Shown piece by piece: positions 1 through 10,519 of a stretch of DNA of 64,000 bases; the stretch's first letter is position 1, and each line of letters opens with the position of its first letter. Both the position numbers and the translations under genes were made by a program. The stretch is from positions 51,344,581-51,408,580 of the forward strand of contig OX442314.1 of assembly GCA_949358305.1 (NCBI GenBank). Reading direction: 5' to 3'. A model generated the notes under the pieces. That model made no database searches and had not been told where the DNA came from. It worked only from the letters and a program-made list of their open reading frames with translations. The DNA is from Strigamia acuminata (taxonomy: Eukaryota; Arthropoda; Chilopoda; Geophilomorpha; Linotaeniidae).

Positions 1-370
1 CCCACTTACCGGGGTCATAGCACAATATTGATGAGTTTTAACAGATTTTAGTAGATTTTACTGCTCAGGCCATGTTATTCTGGGATGCCTGCCTGGTCCA
101 ATTTCACTGGAACTGAGAGGGGTTGACTGCTACTTGGGGGCAGGGTCCATATCTTAAATCCTGTCCCCTTTTTCTTTCATCTTTCTCCAGGCCTCCTACT
201 GGGAGAATTTCGGTTGAGAGTAGTTAAATTTTATAAATTTTATAAAGTTTATAAATTTTATAAATTTTATAAAGTTTACCCGCAGGACCTGCAGAGACAA
301 AACAAAGAGTAATATCACGTTTGAAGTCCCCTCACCTCTGTTCGCTGTACTAATCTCGTCGACACTTTAT
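1..370. other. AT-rich sequence without a recognised gene
   Basis: No coding signal. A short tandem TATAAATTT-type repeat lies at about 225-280. Confidence 0.5.
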
Positions 371-551
371 TATAACCATATGAAAGTGTATTTTGAAGAG
401 CGTTATAATGTAACCCGCTGCTATAATTGCAACGCATTCAGACACACTGCGAAGACCTGCCGGCAGGCCAGGTCCTGTATGCGCTGTGGGGATCCCCATG
501 AAGCAAAAGTATGTTTCAATGAAGCAAAGTGTGTCAACTGTGCCAGACGAA
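371..551 (+). pseudogene. CCHC zinc-knuckle ORF1 (gag) fragment of a non-LTR retrotransposon
   Basis: The frame from 380 encodes RCYNCNAFRHTAKTC followed by CMRCGDPHEAKVC and CVNC, which is the run of CCHC knuckles found near the C-terminus of Jockey/I-type ORF1 proteins that bind element RNA. No gag domain precedes it and no ORF2 follows. The knuckle frame passes directly into the repeat at 582-735, so only a fragment survives. A host CCHC protein is possible but less likely in this setting. Confidence 0.6.
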
Positions 552-581
552 AGCTGCTGTCTTTCCACCAGATGGCTATTA

Positions 582-735
582 CTCTTTGGTCTCCCTTGTT
601 TGGCCGTTATTTTTATTTGCCCTTTTTATTTATTTATATATTTATATTTGTCCAACACTCTTTGGGCTTAGCTAATTACTCTTTCGCCCTTCATTGGCTG
701 CTTTCCTCCACCACTGTCCTCCAGCTTTATCAGCT
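582..735. repeat. Repeat R1, partial copy 1
   Basis: AT-rich segment containing CTCCCTTGTTTGGCCGTTAT and CTTTCGCCCTTCATTG. It recurs at 13196-13440, 16205-16675 and 31547-31800. Copies begin near TCTTTTAGAGCGAAGAATTTA and end near CCACTGTCCTCCA. No coding function seen. Confidence 0.8.
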
Positions 736-775
736 GACAGGATGGCCCCGTTCTGGCAAATTTTCTATATATCTA

Positions 776-1185
776 TGGCAATGGACCAAGCTAATGTTGC
801 AGCCGCCAACTGCTTTCGTATAATAGCTCGGATTATCGCCGTTATAAATAAATTGGCAGTTTTTGCCCCGGGTATTTATATTGCTCGAATGGTTACGTTG
901 AGTGAAAATCCAAATTTGTCTGTTCAACTACAAAATATTCTTTCAAATTTGGATAGAATCGCAACATCGTTTGCGTTAAAGTTTCTCGTCATACCTCATG
1001 ACTTTAGATAAGTATTTAATTTTATTACATTTATACAATTTTAATTTTTTGATTTTAGATGCACCCATTGCGGAATGCTTTACGATCTTTTTGATGAGAC
1101 GCTACCTATAGGATTTTACCATGTTGACGAGTTGATGTATCCAACTGCATTTTGCCGAATCTATGCAAGTCTATTTGATTAGGAA
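776..1185 (+). pseudogene. Family Z zinc-ribbon repeat gene, copy 1 (degenerate)
   Basis: The reading frame starts MAMDQANVAA and continues through RMVTLSENPNL to PHDFR at 1007. A 51-nt intron-like segment (1008-1058) follows, and then a frame with CTHCGMLY and MYPTAFCR. The copy at 48.5-49.3 kb has the same layout. Here the donor reads ATAAGT instead of GTAAGT, and the second exon has lost the residues around its second CxxC pair, so this copy is probably dead. I do not recognise the protein; the paired CxxC motifs suggest a small zinc-binding domain. The intron sits at the same place in both copies, so copying was probably at the DNA level. Confidence 0.5.
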
Positions 1186-1324
1186 TAAATGGGAAGCATT
1201 CAATAAAATCAAAGATTTCATTGTTCAGGCTAAACGACAGACGGGACATTGAGTCAATCAATCAATCAACCAATCAATCACAGAGCAAATTAAATTGAAT
1301 TGGGTCAAATCGAATTAACGATTC

Positions 1325-1445
1325 GGTGTTCACTATGCTCTCTTCCCCATTCACCACTGCAACGCTCAGTAGTGTGACAATGGGTTCGCTAAAGTCTCCA
1401 TCAGCGGCTGCATGGGTCATGAGGGTGACCAACCTTGTCATACAT
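1325..1445 (+). repeat. Family D, partial copy
   Basis: Contains TTCCCCATTCACCACTGCAA and CTCAGTAGTGTGACAATGGG, matching family D at 7837-8422, 10640-10895 and, inverted, 58370-58610. Confidence 0.7.
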
Positions 1446-1489
1446 CCCACTTGTTTGAACTCATCAGAGTCATCACCGACAATACCTAT

Positions 1490-2290
1490 TACCTCTACCG
1501 TAAACACTATTATTGCCAAAGATTTTAACCATAACTTCCTCCCTCACAACCCCAATGATAATATTAACAGTTCCATGTCCTGCATTAATCTCATCCCCTT
1601 TATCCACACCCCTACTCGTATCACTAACTACACCTCCACCCTCATAGACCAAATTTAAGGACATAATTCACAACTCGTACATTCTCACCGATCTCGACCG
1701 TCTAGATCACAAATACACGTTTCACACTTTTCGCGACTGACTTGGCTTTACTGTCTGAGTGATACTCATTACACGACATGGGCCTGAATCATGACAAAAC
1801 CAAGATCTTAACCTTTAGCAGACCTTCTAGGGCGGCGACTCCTTTTACGGACGATACCGTCGCAGTTCTCGGACTGACCCTTGACCCTCACCTGACCTTT
1901 GCCCCCCATATCCGGAAAATTGTTAAATTCCTCACCCGCTCCCAATACATTGACAAGCACCTGAGGAGTGTCCTATCCCGCACAGAATGATCACTTATAT
2001 CAAATCAAAAATCTACCCTACCATAACTTATGCCTCCCAGTTTTGGAACTGAACGTCGGCTCGTTCGTTTCAAGGCCCAACTCACAACGAAGAAGTTGCT
2101 AAAGCTGTAGGTTGTGTCCTATGGACTGTCAATTACACTTGGAAAAGACTTAATTCCTGCCAACAGTCCTTTAGAGCTACTCCACGATTACGTGTCTGGC
2201 CTTCCTGTGAAAATCGGGTGATTTTACGGGTTAAATGAACTGTTATTTAAATTACTATTTGTGTTTCTAATTTCTACTTTAAATTGTTAT
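1490..2290 (+). pseudogene. Non-LTR retrotransposon remnant (endonuclease plus RT tail)
   Basis: At 1490-1658 the frame gives IIAKDFNHNF and TRITNYTSTLIDQI, matching the GDFN and TRIT..STLID motifs of AP-type endonuclease in CR1/Jockey-like ORF2. At 1778-1987 another frame gives NHDKTKILTFSR, VAVLGLTLDPHLTF and HIRKIV, the thumb-side region of the reverse transcriptase. Weaker RT-tail similarity continues to about 2240 in shifted frames. The catalytic YxDD region is missing, so this is a deleted, frameshifted LINE. Confidence 0.65.
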
Positions 2291-2650
2291 TTCCCACCCA
2301 TTTAATTTACCCTCGTTCCTTTAATCAACCCCGGTTCGCTCCGCGTAATGATCCTGTCATGCTGGGACTTCCTTGCGCTCTCCATTTATTTATTTATTTA
2401 TTTCATCGTTATTCCATTTAGTTCTACGTCAGAAACTGCCTGAGCATTACCTGAGTTCGATTCATTTAACAGACACGAGCTTATCATTTAGCACAACCAG
2501 TTTGGTATTTAAGTAAATATTTCACTTCGCCAGAGAGACCACCAACACCATAATTGTTCAGGTATCTGTGCTGCAGTGCTTGCGACACAGTAATTCAACC
2601 GGACAACAAAAACAACCTTGGACCAAGATCTGAAATACCACACTGATCAA
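2291..2650. other. Non-coding stretch
   Basis: No gene seen. A short TTTA tandem run lies at 2384-2402. Confidence 0.5.
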
Positions 2651-4209
2651 TAGGGGGTTTCATTATATGAATGATTTTGCAATTTTGTGATTTTGCATTA
2701 ATCACAAAATCATTATTTTTTGATGCCTCCAAAAATGAGTTTACATTGAATTAACCCAGTCAATTTTGCAATTGTGTGATCTGGACAATTTTGTGATTTT
2801 TGAGTATTGTCATGTGATATCTGTTCTACCAATCACATTCACATTCACTAAAGCACAAAAGAGTAAAAACACAAAATCCCAAAAACATCTAAAAGGTAGT
2901 TTTTGTGATTTTGATAAGAAGTGATTTTGAGGCTTGTGAAACTCAAAACAAAATGGAGGCATCCAAGCTCTATCTAAGTGGCCAACTTGTATCCTTGTAT
3001 ATCATCAAAATGCTGATGCATCCATGACTGTATAACAGCTAGGAAACTCAATACTTCGATTCGGGTAAAAAAAAGTACCGATTCAGGGCGATTCAGGGCG
3101 ATTTTAGCGGGTGCCCGAATGGAAATTCAGGCGGAAATGTTCGTCGCGTATCGTTTTTTATTGTTTTCTATGTCAAGATGAGCTCGGAAAATTATGGAAC
3201 CAAGCTCATTTTGAAGAGGAGACAATTCTGCACAAGCCTGTATTTTTTATTTTTTGATTCGGGCGAGGAAAAGTGCCGATTCGGGCCATCTTAGCGGGGG
3301 ACCGAATGGGAAAATTTGGAAATTTGGTGCAGAATTTGGATTCGAGATTCGACCATGACAAAACCAAAAATTCGTAAAATTAACCGAATGAAATGTTTAA
3401 AACAGGTTTCCAGAGAAGAAAATCCCGCTGAAAACGATGGTACAGATAACTTTTTGATCGGATTAACCGTTGATTTTAAATTTTGGAAAAAACGATCTTT
3501 TTTGGGTTGATTTATAAGAAAAAGTTGGAAAAAGTAGTTGAATAATAAAGGAGGACAAAATAGCAGGTTGCAGTGGTTTGGGCCAAAATTGAATTGGCTG
3601 GATTGGCATTGGGTTTAGGTTAACTTTTGGGTTTGATTGTGTTTGGGTATTGGCCAGATTGGCATTGGTTTTGGTTTGGTGTGGTTTGGGTTTGGGTTGC
3701 ATTATTACGGGTTTGGTTTAGTTTTGCAAAAATTTATTTTATGATTTGGTTGTATACATTTGTCTGATCTATGGCTTTGGCTTTGTGGGTGAACAGCTAG
3801 TATTTATTAAAATGCACCTTATTAAAAAATATTTTGTTCCATCACACAAATAAGAACTAGTTTTTTTGCATCACATTTTAAAATTGGTTGGATATAACTA
3901 TAACCTAATATGGTGGATAGGAAGTCACGTGACTATTTAAATAATTGCAAAATTGCAAAATTATGAGATTATTTTTGAAACTAATTATTAATCACAATTT
4001 GTGATGGCCACTTGGATTGAGTTTGGCTGCTGCCATTTTTGCCAAAATAGCAAAACTACCTTTGATTTTGTGATTGTGTATTTTTTCTGTTTTGTGTTTT
4101 TGCAATTATGCACATGATTGGTGGAACTGATATCATGTGACAAATCCAAAAGTGCAAAATTGCTAAAGTTGCAAAATTACAAAATTGCTTAATTAATGAA
4201 ACCCCCTAA
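2651..4209. mobile_element. Non-autonomous element with long inverted repeats
   Basis: The ends are TAGGGGGTTTCATTA (2651) and its complement TAATGAAACCCCCTA (ending about 4209). The similarity continues inward, interrupted: GATATCTGTTCTACCAATCAC near 2818 matches the complement of the segment near 4120, and AAGTGGCCA near 2978 matches the complement near 4006. The left arm is longer than the right (about 340 versus 205 bp). The core holds a duplicated GATTCGGG-rich segment (about 3055-3350) and a G/T-rich simple repeat (3580-3720). There is no transposase frame, and the target duplication is not clear beyond a possible TA. Confidence 0.6.
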
Positions 4210-4497
4210 TGTAGTCTTCTGGCAACTTATCCCAAGAAGTGGCAACACAACCGACATTGGTATAAAATTATGCACAGAATATTTACTTTTTAAAATTTTT
4301 AAAAACATTTTTGTATCAGATAAACCTGACAAGAGCATCGCTCTTAAGAGTGGTTCATCACCAATTACTTGACTTGACTTGGAAACTATTTAACTAGTGT
4401 ATGAAACTATTACAACATTTTAACTTGTAGATTCTAATTAATATTTTGTTTCGAATTTGTCTAAGTCGATGCATCACACACATGAGAATGAGCAACC

Positions 4498-4650
4498 ATG
4501 GATTCGGCCACCGCGATCTCCCGCACCATTTTACGTGCAGCCCCGGCCAATTTCTTGAGGCAGCTGCACCCGGAAAATGTCAGGCCTTCAGCAGAAGATG
4601 ACCACCAAACCATGAATATTGTACTCCGTATTTATTTCTGTCAAAAATAA
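4498..4650 (+). CDS. Small ORF, 50 aa, unassigned
   Basis: The ORF begins in a good initiation context (CAACCATGG), reads MDSATAISRTILRAAP and ends TAA at 4650. It is visibly richer in GC than its surroundings. AATAAA at 4649-4654 overlaps the stop. It could be a small gene or the last exon of one; no family is recognised. No close copy was noticed elsewhere in the window. Confidence 0.3.
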   Translation: MDSATAISRTILRAAPANFLRQLHPENVRPSAEDDHQTMNIVLRIYFCQK

Positions 4651-4814
4651 TAAAGTTTTCATATTTCATCAATAGAAGATATCTGTTTAGTTGTTAACTG
4701 AAAAGTTTGACAGTAAAACATTTGCGTCGTTTGCCAGAAGTATTTTTGTGATAAGTGCTGCCAAACATGGGACAAGGCAGTCAGAAAATGCAAGGAAAAT
4801 AAACCCAAACAGAA

Positions 4815-5341
4815 AAACAAAGTCAACAACCAACAATCTGGAGTCTCTTATTGTATTTATTACTTCCTTGCCTTGTTAATTCTGAATTTCTTCTGTTGTT
4901 TATCTATTTTTTATGTTATTTCTGATTTTCTCATATTCGCATGTTAAACCTAGTTTAAGCCTTTTCCTTTATGCTGTCATTGTTATCAATACTGCTTTGC
5001 CATCTGAATGTATGCTTTCTTTACTTTAAGTTTTCTTTGTTTGCATCATTTATATTATTAAATCAGACTACTGTAGACTTGGATTTCACTGAGAGCAGTT
5101 ATGTTTCTTTGTCTTTCTCCATGTGTACCTAGACCTTAGCTTTTAAAGCACCTTATGGGCTAGTGGTGTTAGCTCCCTCCTTTTCAATCCCTCTTGAGGT
5201 CGACTCTGACTAACTACGCTACCACAGGTCAGAGACTCATGGGCACGGCAACTGCGAGCACAAGCGCCACAGCGAGAGGTCCGACCGCGAGAAACGCAAG
5301 CGAGCCGACCAACTGAAATAATTTTTTGATTTCATAAATCT
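4815..5341 (+). repeat. Family F, copy 1 (left part)
   Basis: Shares AACAATCTGGAGTCTCTTAT, CTTCTGTTGTTTATCTAT and GTAGACTTGGATTTCACTGA with 10890-11330, and most of these with 32560-33075. Its downstream end carries a short Arg/Asp/Glu/Lys-rich frame (HSERSDREKRKRADQ) at about 5255-5320, also seen in the other copies. Family F resumes after the MITE at 5342-5751. Confidence 0.75.
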
Positions 5342-5751
5342 TTAACCTTCCCATAGCCAAGCCTAGTTTCCACCATTGCTAGCTAAGGTCGGTCAAATCG
5401 GCCTTCTTTTAAAATGCTTCTGCGCATGTGCAGAATCACATTTTTCCTGGTGCAATCGCATTTTTCCTGGTAAAAGCACATGTTTTAGGACTAATTTTAA
5501 TACGCCACCTAGTGCAAACAGATGGCAAAGCAGTGTACGGCGCTCCCATTAAGGGTGTTTTATGTTATAAATATTAAATTATCTTAATAATAATTGAAAA
5601 ACTATTTGTATTTAGACATTATAGAATAAGAAAAAAAAGTTTTTGAGGAATACAAGTTAACCTCATTAATTAATTATCAGAAAAAAAAGAATTACAGTGA
5701 TTTTTCCACTTCTGTAATTTTTTTGACCTACCATGGCTATGGGAAGGTTAA
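5342..5751. mobile_element. piggyBac-like MITE in family F
   Basis: An 18-bp perfect inverted repeat TTAACCTTCCCATAGCCA bounds 5342-5359 and 5734-5751. Family F copy 3 at about 33010-33040 shows the empty site AATCTTTAATAGCCAC, so the insertion was at TTAA and duplicated it. TTAA duplication with CCTT-starting termini is typical of piggyBac-type MITEs. There is no coding capacity inside. Confidence 0.75.
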
Positions 5752-5862
5752 TAGCCACTGTCATGGCAGAGGAATCTGCATTTTACATGTGATAAATTGA
5801 ATGTACTTCACTTTAGCGACCACGTTTTTTAACCTAATTAAACCAACCTAACCTGACCTAAG

Positions 5863-6027
5863 CTTTTGGATGCATTACTGACAATACAGCCTACATTGAT
5901 TGAAAGTGAGAGAGCGTTTTCTTCGTCGGCCAATTTCTGTACAAAAATCAAACTTCACAGTGATATTTCACTGAATGCCCTCGTTTTTTTAAAAGCCTAC
6001 TTTTTACATCTGCAAGAGGATATTTAA
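5863..6027 (+). pseudogene. hAT transposase C-terminal dimerisation domain, fragment
   Basis: A 54-codon frame reads LLDALLTIQPT, IESERAFSSSANF and ALVFLKAYF, ending at TAA 6025-6027. This is the hAT dimerisation signature (PTSxxSERxFS...ALVFLK). Only this last domain is present; the RNase H-like catalytic core and BED finger are missing. A second copy lies at 32287-32548. Confidence 0.8.
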
Positions 6028-6363
6028 TAGTTATTCTAATTTTTTTTTAATAAAATGTGCCTTTTTAAATTTTTGTTAGTGTCTTTAGTGTTTTTTTTTG
6101 TTTTTTCATTACAAAAATACATTACAGGAACCACACGATGAGAATAGAACGGCCAGAGGTAAGGCTGGAACCTAACCACATATAATTTTATTATAAAACC
6201 AAACAAAACAAAACTCTATGTGAATTTGTTACCGCGCGCGCTTTCAGTATTCCGCTATTTATTCCGCGTATTATAGCGTAAGTTTGCGGGCGAGGATTGG
6301 GCGGACTCAGCAGCGCAGGGCAAAAAATTTGTTGAAGGCCCTGGCAAGAAATTCGTAGAAGGC
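6028..6363. other. Non-coding stretch upstream of the family E ORF
   Basis: T-rich then GC-rich sequence; no gene recognised. Confidence 0.4.
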
Positions 6364-7134
6364 GTGTCATACAAAAAGAGAGAGAAATTTGCGTCGGGTT
6401 GTCCGGGCGAATGGGACATAACATTACTGCGCAAAATTTTGCTGCATTTCGATCAATTTGATTTCGCCTCGAATTGGTCGCAGTGGTATTGCAAACTTAA
6501 AGTGGCCACCCATAACCTAGACCTCAAGAACACATTATTCATTATACACTGGGGAGCCAACGTAACTATTTTGGAAATACGGGCAAAGAAATTCAGGCCG
6601 CTAACACTTGAGTCAAAAGCTAAACATTTGCAATGCGCCTATGATCGTGAACGAATCCCCCCCGATTGTTCACGAACTTCTACCCATCGACTACAGTACT
6701 CCTTCCACCCATCGTCTTATCCTCCTCTTCCGCCTCCTCTTACTTCGCCACCAATTGAGAGATTAATAAATCATCGAACAACCAAGTATTATCCAAACCT
6801 ACAAATGCTCTCAGAAACTAGAACATTCATGACCGGTCTCGATGACCATGGAAAATCGTTTTTCCGTTGGATGCAGAAATGGATCAAAGTAGGCACCGGA
6901 AACAATTATATTCTACACCAACGCCTTCTTTGTGCACATAGATGTCCAATAACCGACGATGAGGAATATACGAAGATTCATTATATCCTCAAGGGGATAG
7001 ACTTGCAGGCTGTATGGGTGCATAGACGAACCGGACCCATCCACGACCCCCTAACTGAACATCCAGATTTCTACTTAAACGAATGTGACAATCCCCTATT
7101 CATGCCTTCTCTTCTGGATTTTTTAGACTTCTAA
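6364..7134 (+). CDS. Family E ORF, 256 codons, unknown function
   Basis: An open frame of 256 codons ends at TAA 7132-7134, with AATAAATAAATAAG near 7194 as a possible poly(A) signal. It contains a Pro-rich stretch (YPPLPPPLTSPP) and a C-terminal part rich in aromatic and acidic residues ending SLLDFLDF. The true start is uncertain: the first codon is GTG and the first ATG is far inside, so an upstream exon is possible. Related, broken sequence occurs at about 34320-34500 (FIIHWGAN in both) and more distantly at 42160-42310. The ORF therefore belongs to a repeated element, not a single-copy host gene. I do not recognise the domain; a gag-like role is only a guess. Confidence 0.45.
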   Translation: MSYKKREKFASGCPGEWDITLLRKILLHFDQFDFASNWSQWYCKLKVATHNLDLKNTLFIIHWGANVTILEIRAKKFRPLTLESKAKHLQCAYDRERIPPDCSRTSTHRLQYSFHPSSYPPLPPPLTSPPIERLINHRTTKYYPNLQMLSETRTFMTGLDDHGKSFFRWMQKWIKVGTGNNYILHQRLLCAHRCPITDDEEYTKIHYILKGIDLQAVWVHRRTGPIHDPLTEHPDFYLNECDNPLFMPSLLDFLDF

Positions 7135-7836
7135 ACCTGATGTTTAGAAAGTCTATTTTATAATATTCCATCATTCTTTCATTTTGTTTACTTAATAAAT
7201 AAATAAGTTTTCTTTTAATCATATAACATCTGTTTCTTTAATTGAAAAAAAAAGTCTAAATTCATCAACCACAACACTACACACGAAATTTAAGACTTTC
7301 AAAAAATTAATGAAAAAACCGTAGCCAAAATTAGGATAAAATAATACCAGCATAAAAGCTCAAATAAAATCTGAAAAGCTACAGTTTTCTATATAATAGT
7401 AAGATTATGTCTGGGTGACCAAAATGCATTTTTTTTTTAAATCTGCAGACATCAATTTTAATCACATTGGGGAATGCTACACTCGCATATTCGAATGCAG
7501 GCTTACAACAACCCAAACGATTTGTCGCCATTATCCGAGAAACAGGAAGAAATCTTAACCAAATCAAACCAACATCTCAAAATCCTATCTTAATCCTGTT
7601 ACATATGTGAGAACTGGGAAATCGATGTACAAACAGAAAAAACAAATGGTTTGGAAATTCAGCAGAAACAGCACCGCACATGAAATTTAAAACGTCAAAA
7701 ACAAATGGAAAATTGAAAGAAAATAATTTCTTTAAAATTAAAAATAAAAATTCTTTCATTTAGGTCCGTACCCTAATAATAAAGACGATTATTTGAGTGA
7801 CAAAAATGATTTTTTTTAAAATGATGTTTATCATTT
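7135..7836. repeat. Family E copy A, 3' non-coding part (segment 1)
   Basis: Matches 34720-35107 and 39448-39650 over blocks such as TAGGATAAAATAATACCAGC and GTACAAACAGAAAAAACAAA. Short versions recur at 42340-42500. Confidence 0.75.
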
Positions 7837-8422
7837 TGTGACCGTCAGGCCACCTGGGGTGACCTACGTCACTGCCACACACCACCATACGGCCCCAAGA
7901 TCACCCCCTGATTGGGCAAGGTGATCTAGCCCGGGGGAAGGAGGGAGCTAAGTGGTGTGGGGAGGAGTTGCAGAGAGAGAGAGTGCGGACACCGACCAGG
8001 CAGGTCGTGTGTTGACAGAGTTCCAGGGTGTTGGAGTAGACGAGGGGACAAGGCGTGTCCCGGCTGAGAGGACTCTGCACTCCTTCCCATTCACCACAGC
8101 GATGCTCAGTATCTGGGTTTTCCACCCAATACAGCCTCCATGAGTGGTCACTGCGGGCTGTAGGTAAGTACAGCATGAATGTAACGTTGAACCGACCACG
8201 TCACCCATTGGGCTCGCGCCCAGTGTGTGACGGGTCGGTTGCCGGTGCGGCGTGCCTTCGTGGCACCCCTGCAACGGGTAACGGGATTCCCCATACCCCT
8301 AGACAACACAATAAAGGCCAACCAACCAATATTGTGGGATTCCCCGTTATTTACGTGAAGTATGCGTCCCTACCCAGTGTTATCAGTCCCCTGACTACAC
8401 TGGCGAGACCATAGCAGTCACA
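7837..8422 (+). mobile_element. Family D element, complete copy in family E copy A
   Basis: The ends are TGTGACCG (7837) and CAGTCACA (8422), a short imperfect inverted repeat, flanked by ATTT at 7833-7836 and 8423-8426. Copy B of family E (about 39640) has the uninterrupted TCATTTATCAATTTCATC, which confirms the boundaries. The 586-bp element has no convincing ORF. Other copies: 1325-1445, 10520-10895, 19490-19560 and 25925-26000 (partial), and 58258-59932 (inverted). Confidence 0.75.
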
Positions 8423-8790
8423 ATTTATCAATTTCATCAAAATATTATTTCTGGGTGACCAAAATGCATTTTTTTTAAAAAAATCTGCACGTATCAATTT
8501 TCAATTGGGGAATGCTACACTTACATATATCAAATGCAGGATTACAACCCCCAAACGATTTGTCACCATTATCCCAGAATAAATGAATAAAGTGAGAGAA
8601 ATCTGAACCAAATCAAACCATCGTCTCAAAATCCTATCTTAATCCTGTTCCTTGGTTATGCGTGGATACAATTCTTAATAAATACGATTGAAAAACAATG
8701 GTGATTCTGAGAATTAACGAACACATAAAAGTGCATGAATACGAGAAAAAACATGAGATGAAAATGGCGAGCGAAATGACACTATCGACC
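8423..8790. repeat. Family E copy A, segment 2
   Basis: Continues family E between the D insertion and the Mutator-like insertion. Matches 39650-39980 and 42520-42880 (GAATGCTACACTTACATATA shared). Confidence 0.75.
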
Positions 8791-9568
8791 GGCTCTGAAC
8801 AAAACGCTGGGTACACCCAAAATGGGGTACCCAATTTGGGTACCCAAGATTTCCTGGAATGATTAATTAAATTTTTTACAAAATTTCAGAAATTAATATA
8901 ATTGTTATTATGACACAATTATTAAAAATTAAACAAAATTAAACATAAAATTGTCAAAATTAAACATAAAATTCACAAAATTAAACATAAAATTCACAAA
9001 ATTAAACATAAAATTCACAAAATTAAACATAAAATTCACAAAATTAAACAAAATTATCAAAATTATTTTAAAAAATTAGCAAAATCGATTTAAATTTACT
9101 ATAAATTATCCAAATCAACTTAATTCGTTAAAAGTTGACTTAAATATGTTAAAAATCGACTTAAATTCGTTAAAAATCATCAAAATCGATTTAAATTCAT
9201 TAAAAAAATCACTAACAATCGATTTAAATGCAATAAAACTCAGTAATAATCGATTTAAATTGACTGACAGTGTTGTGTTACTCAAACACAAGCGACATTT
9301 CTTTTTTCCGATTGTTTACCTCTTCCTGGTTTTGTAAAACCAAAAAGGAGAAATGATTAAGCTAAAAAAAAACGAAGAAATTATGTTTCTAGAAAAAATG
9401 ATTCACAATCAATGTTATCAAGTATATACATGTGTTAAACAATGTCTAATAATAACAAATATTATAGAAATGTGAAACTTTTTAGTAAAAAATAAATAAA
9501 TTTTGTGTTACTTGGGTACCCAAATTGGGTACCCCATTTTGGGTGTACCCTGCGTTTTGTTCAGAGCC
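8791..9568. mobile_element. Mutator-like non-autonomous element (9-bp target duplication)
   Basis: Terminal inverted repeats of 58 bp (8791-8848 and 9511-9568) start GGCTCTGAACAAAACGC and differ at one position. They are flanked by a perfect 9-bp duplication CTATCGACC (8782-8790, 9569-9577). Family E copy B at about 39970 shows the empty target ACTTTCGACCATGAAG. Long TIRs with a 9-bp duplication fit the Mutator superfamily. The 660-bp core is AT-rich, with an AAAATTAAACATAAAATTCAC tandem block (about 8930-9050) and no transposase. Confidence 0.85.
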
Positions 9569-9577
9569 CTATCGACC

Positions 9578-10050
9578 ATGGAGAAATGTTAACTCGAATC
9601 AATCCATCGACTCGCAACCAGCCTTAATCAAGTACCTCGGTTACTGCATAAATCCGACGGAAAAACCACGGGAAATTACGACAAATACGGAACCAAAAAT
9701 GCTTCGATGCGAGAAGAAACAACGGCTGGAAACGACGCCCGAAATAGAGGAAGAAACGACATCGCTTTGTCTCGATTCATGGTACGGGGTTCACAAACGA
9801 AAAACTAAGGGATAGCTACTCTAGATAGGACAAATCTCTAGTCTTCGTCCGTTTTATATCAGAGAACTGCGACTACGGTAGTTTATCAAAAGCAACCAAT
9901 TATTTTATCAAAAAATCCAACTTTTGACGTAACATTGATTAGCCAATATCTTTTTTAAAAAAATTTTGTCCATTATTTATACCGGTAATTATTATTTATA
10001 TTTGCCCTATCGGGCATTTGATCACCCATTAACAGATTAATCAAGCATCT
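9578..10050. repeat. Family E copy A, segment 3
   Basis: Matches 39980-40480 and 42870-43020 (GTACCTCGGTTA, ATTGATTAGCCAATA, TATCGGGCATTTGATCA). The 70-codon frame here is not conserved between copies. Confidence 0.7.
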
Positions 10051-10080
10051 GTCACACGTTTTTACGTGAAAATCAGTCAA

Positions 10081-10376
10081 TTTGCCACCATGCTGTATCG
10101 CAAAGCGTCTATACTGGAAGAATTGTGTTCAGACGTCGTGTTGGCGAATTTCGAAAACTCAAACAGAAATTAACGGACCAACCTTCGATAATCACAGACA
10201 AACTGTGTCGACGACTTTGCCAGCAATTCAAACCCGGCAATCGACGTTTGCCGACTAAAGTCTTCGTTCATTTGAGCACGAAATCAGTCCACCACTTGCA
10301 CTTGTTCCACCTCCCCCCGATCTTTTATTGGTCAAAATCGGCGACATCTGCAAAAATCTGGTCGATTTTGACCTGA
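10081..10376 (+). pseudogene. Degenerate coding-like segment, unassigned
   Basis: Three overlapping frames each look coding-like for part of the segment: MLYRKASILEELCSDVVLAN, then LTDQPSIITDKLCRRL with NRRLPTKVFVHL. This suggests one ancestral ORF broken by indels. The look is vaguely that of an F-box/LRR protein, but I would not assign it. Confidence 0.2.
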
Positions 10377-10519
10377 AACTATCTCTACGCTCGCCGTCTC
10401 TTCAGGGATTCAGTTGATGATTTTCTCCGCTCATTTCGTGATGGATTCGGGAGAAGTTCAACTTATTAAAGGTCTCATTAACACTGGAAGCCATCGTTCG
10501 GATATTTCAAAAGGAGTGG

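Noticed and set aside
8634-8834. ORFs sharing the peptide MGTPFWVYPAFCSEP at 8634-8834 and 9525-9815
   Set aside because: The shared peptide is simply the translated terminal inverted repeat of the Mutator-like element read in both directions.
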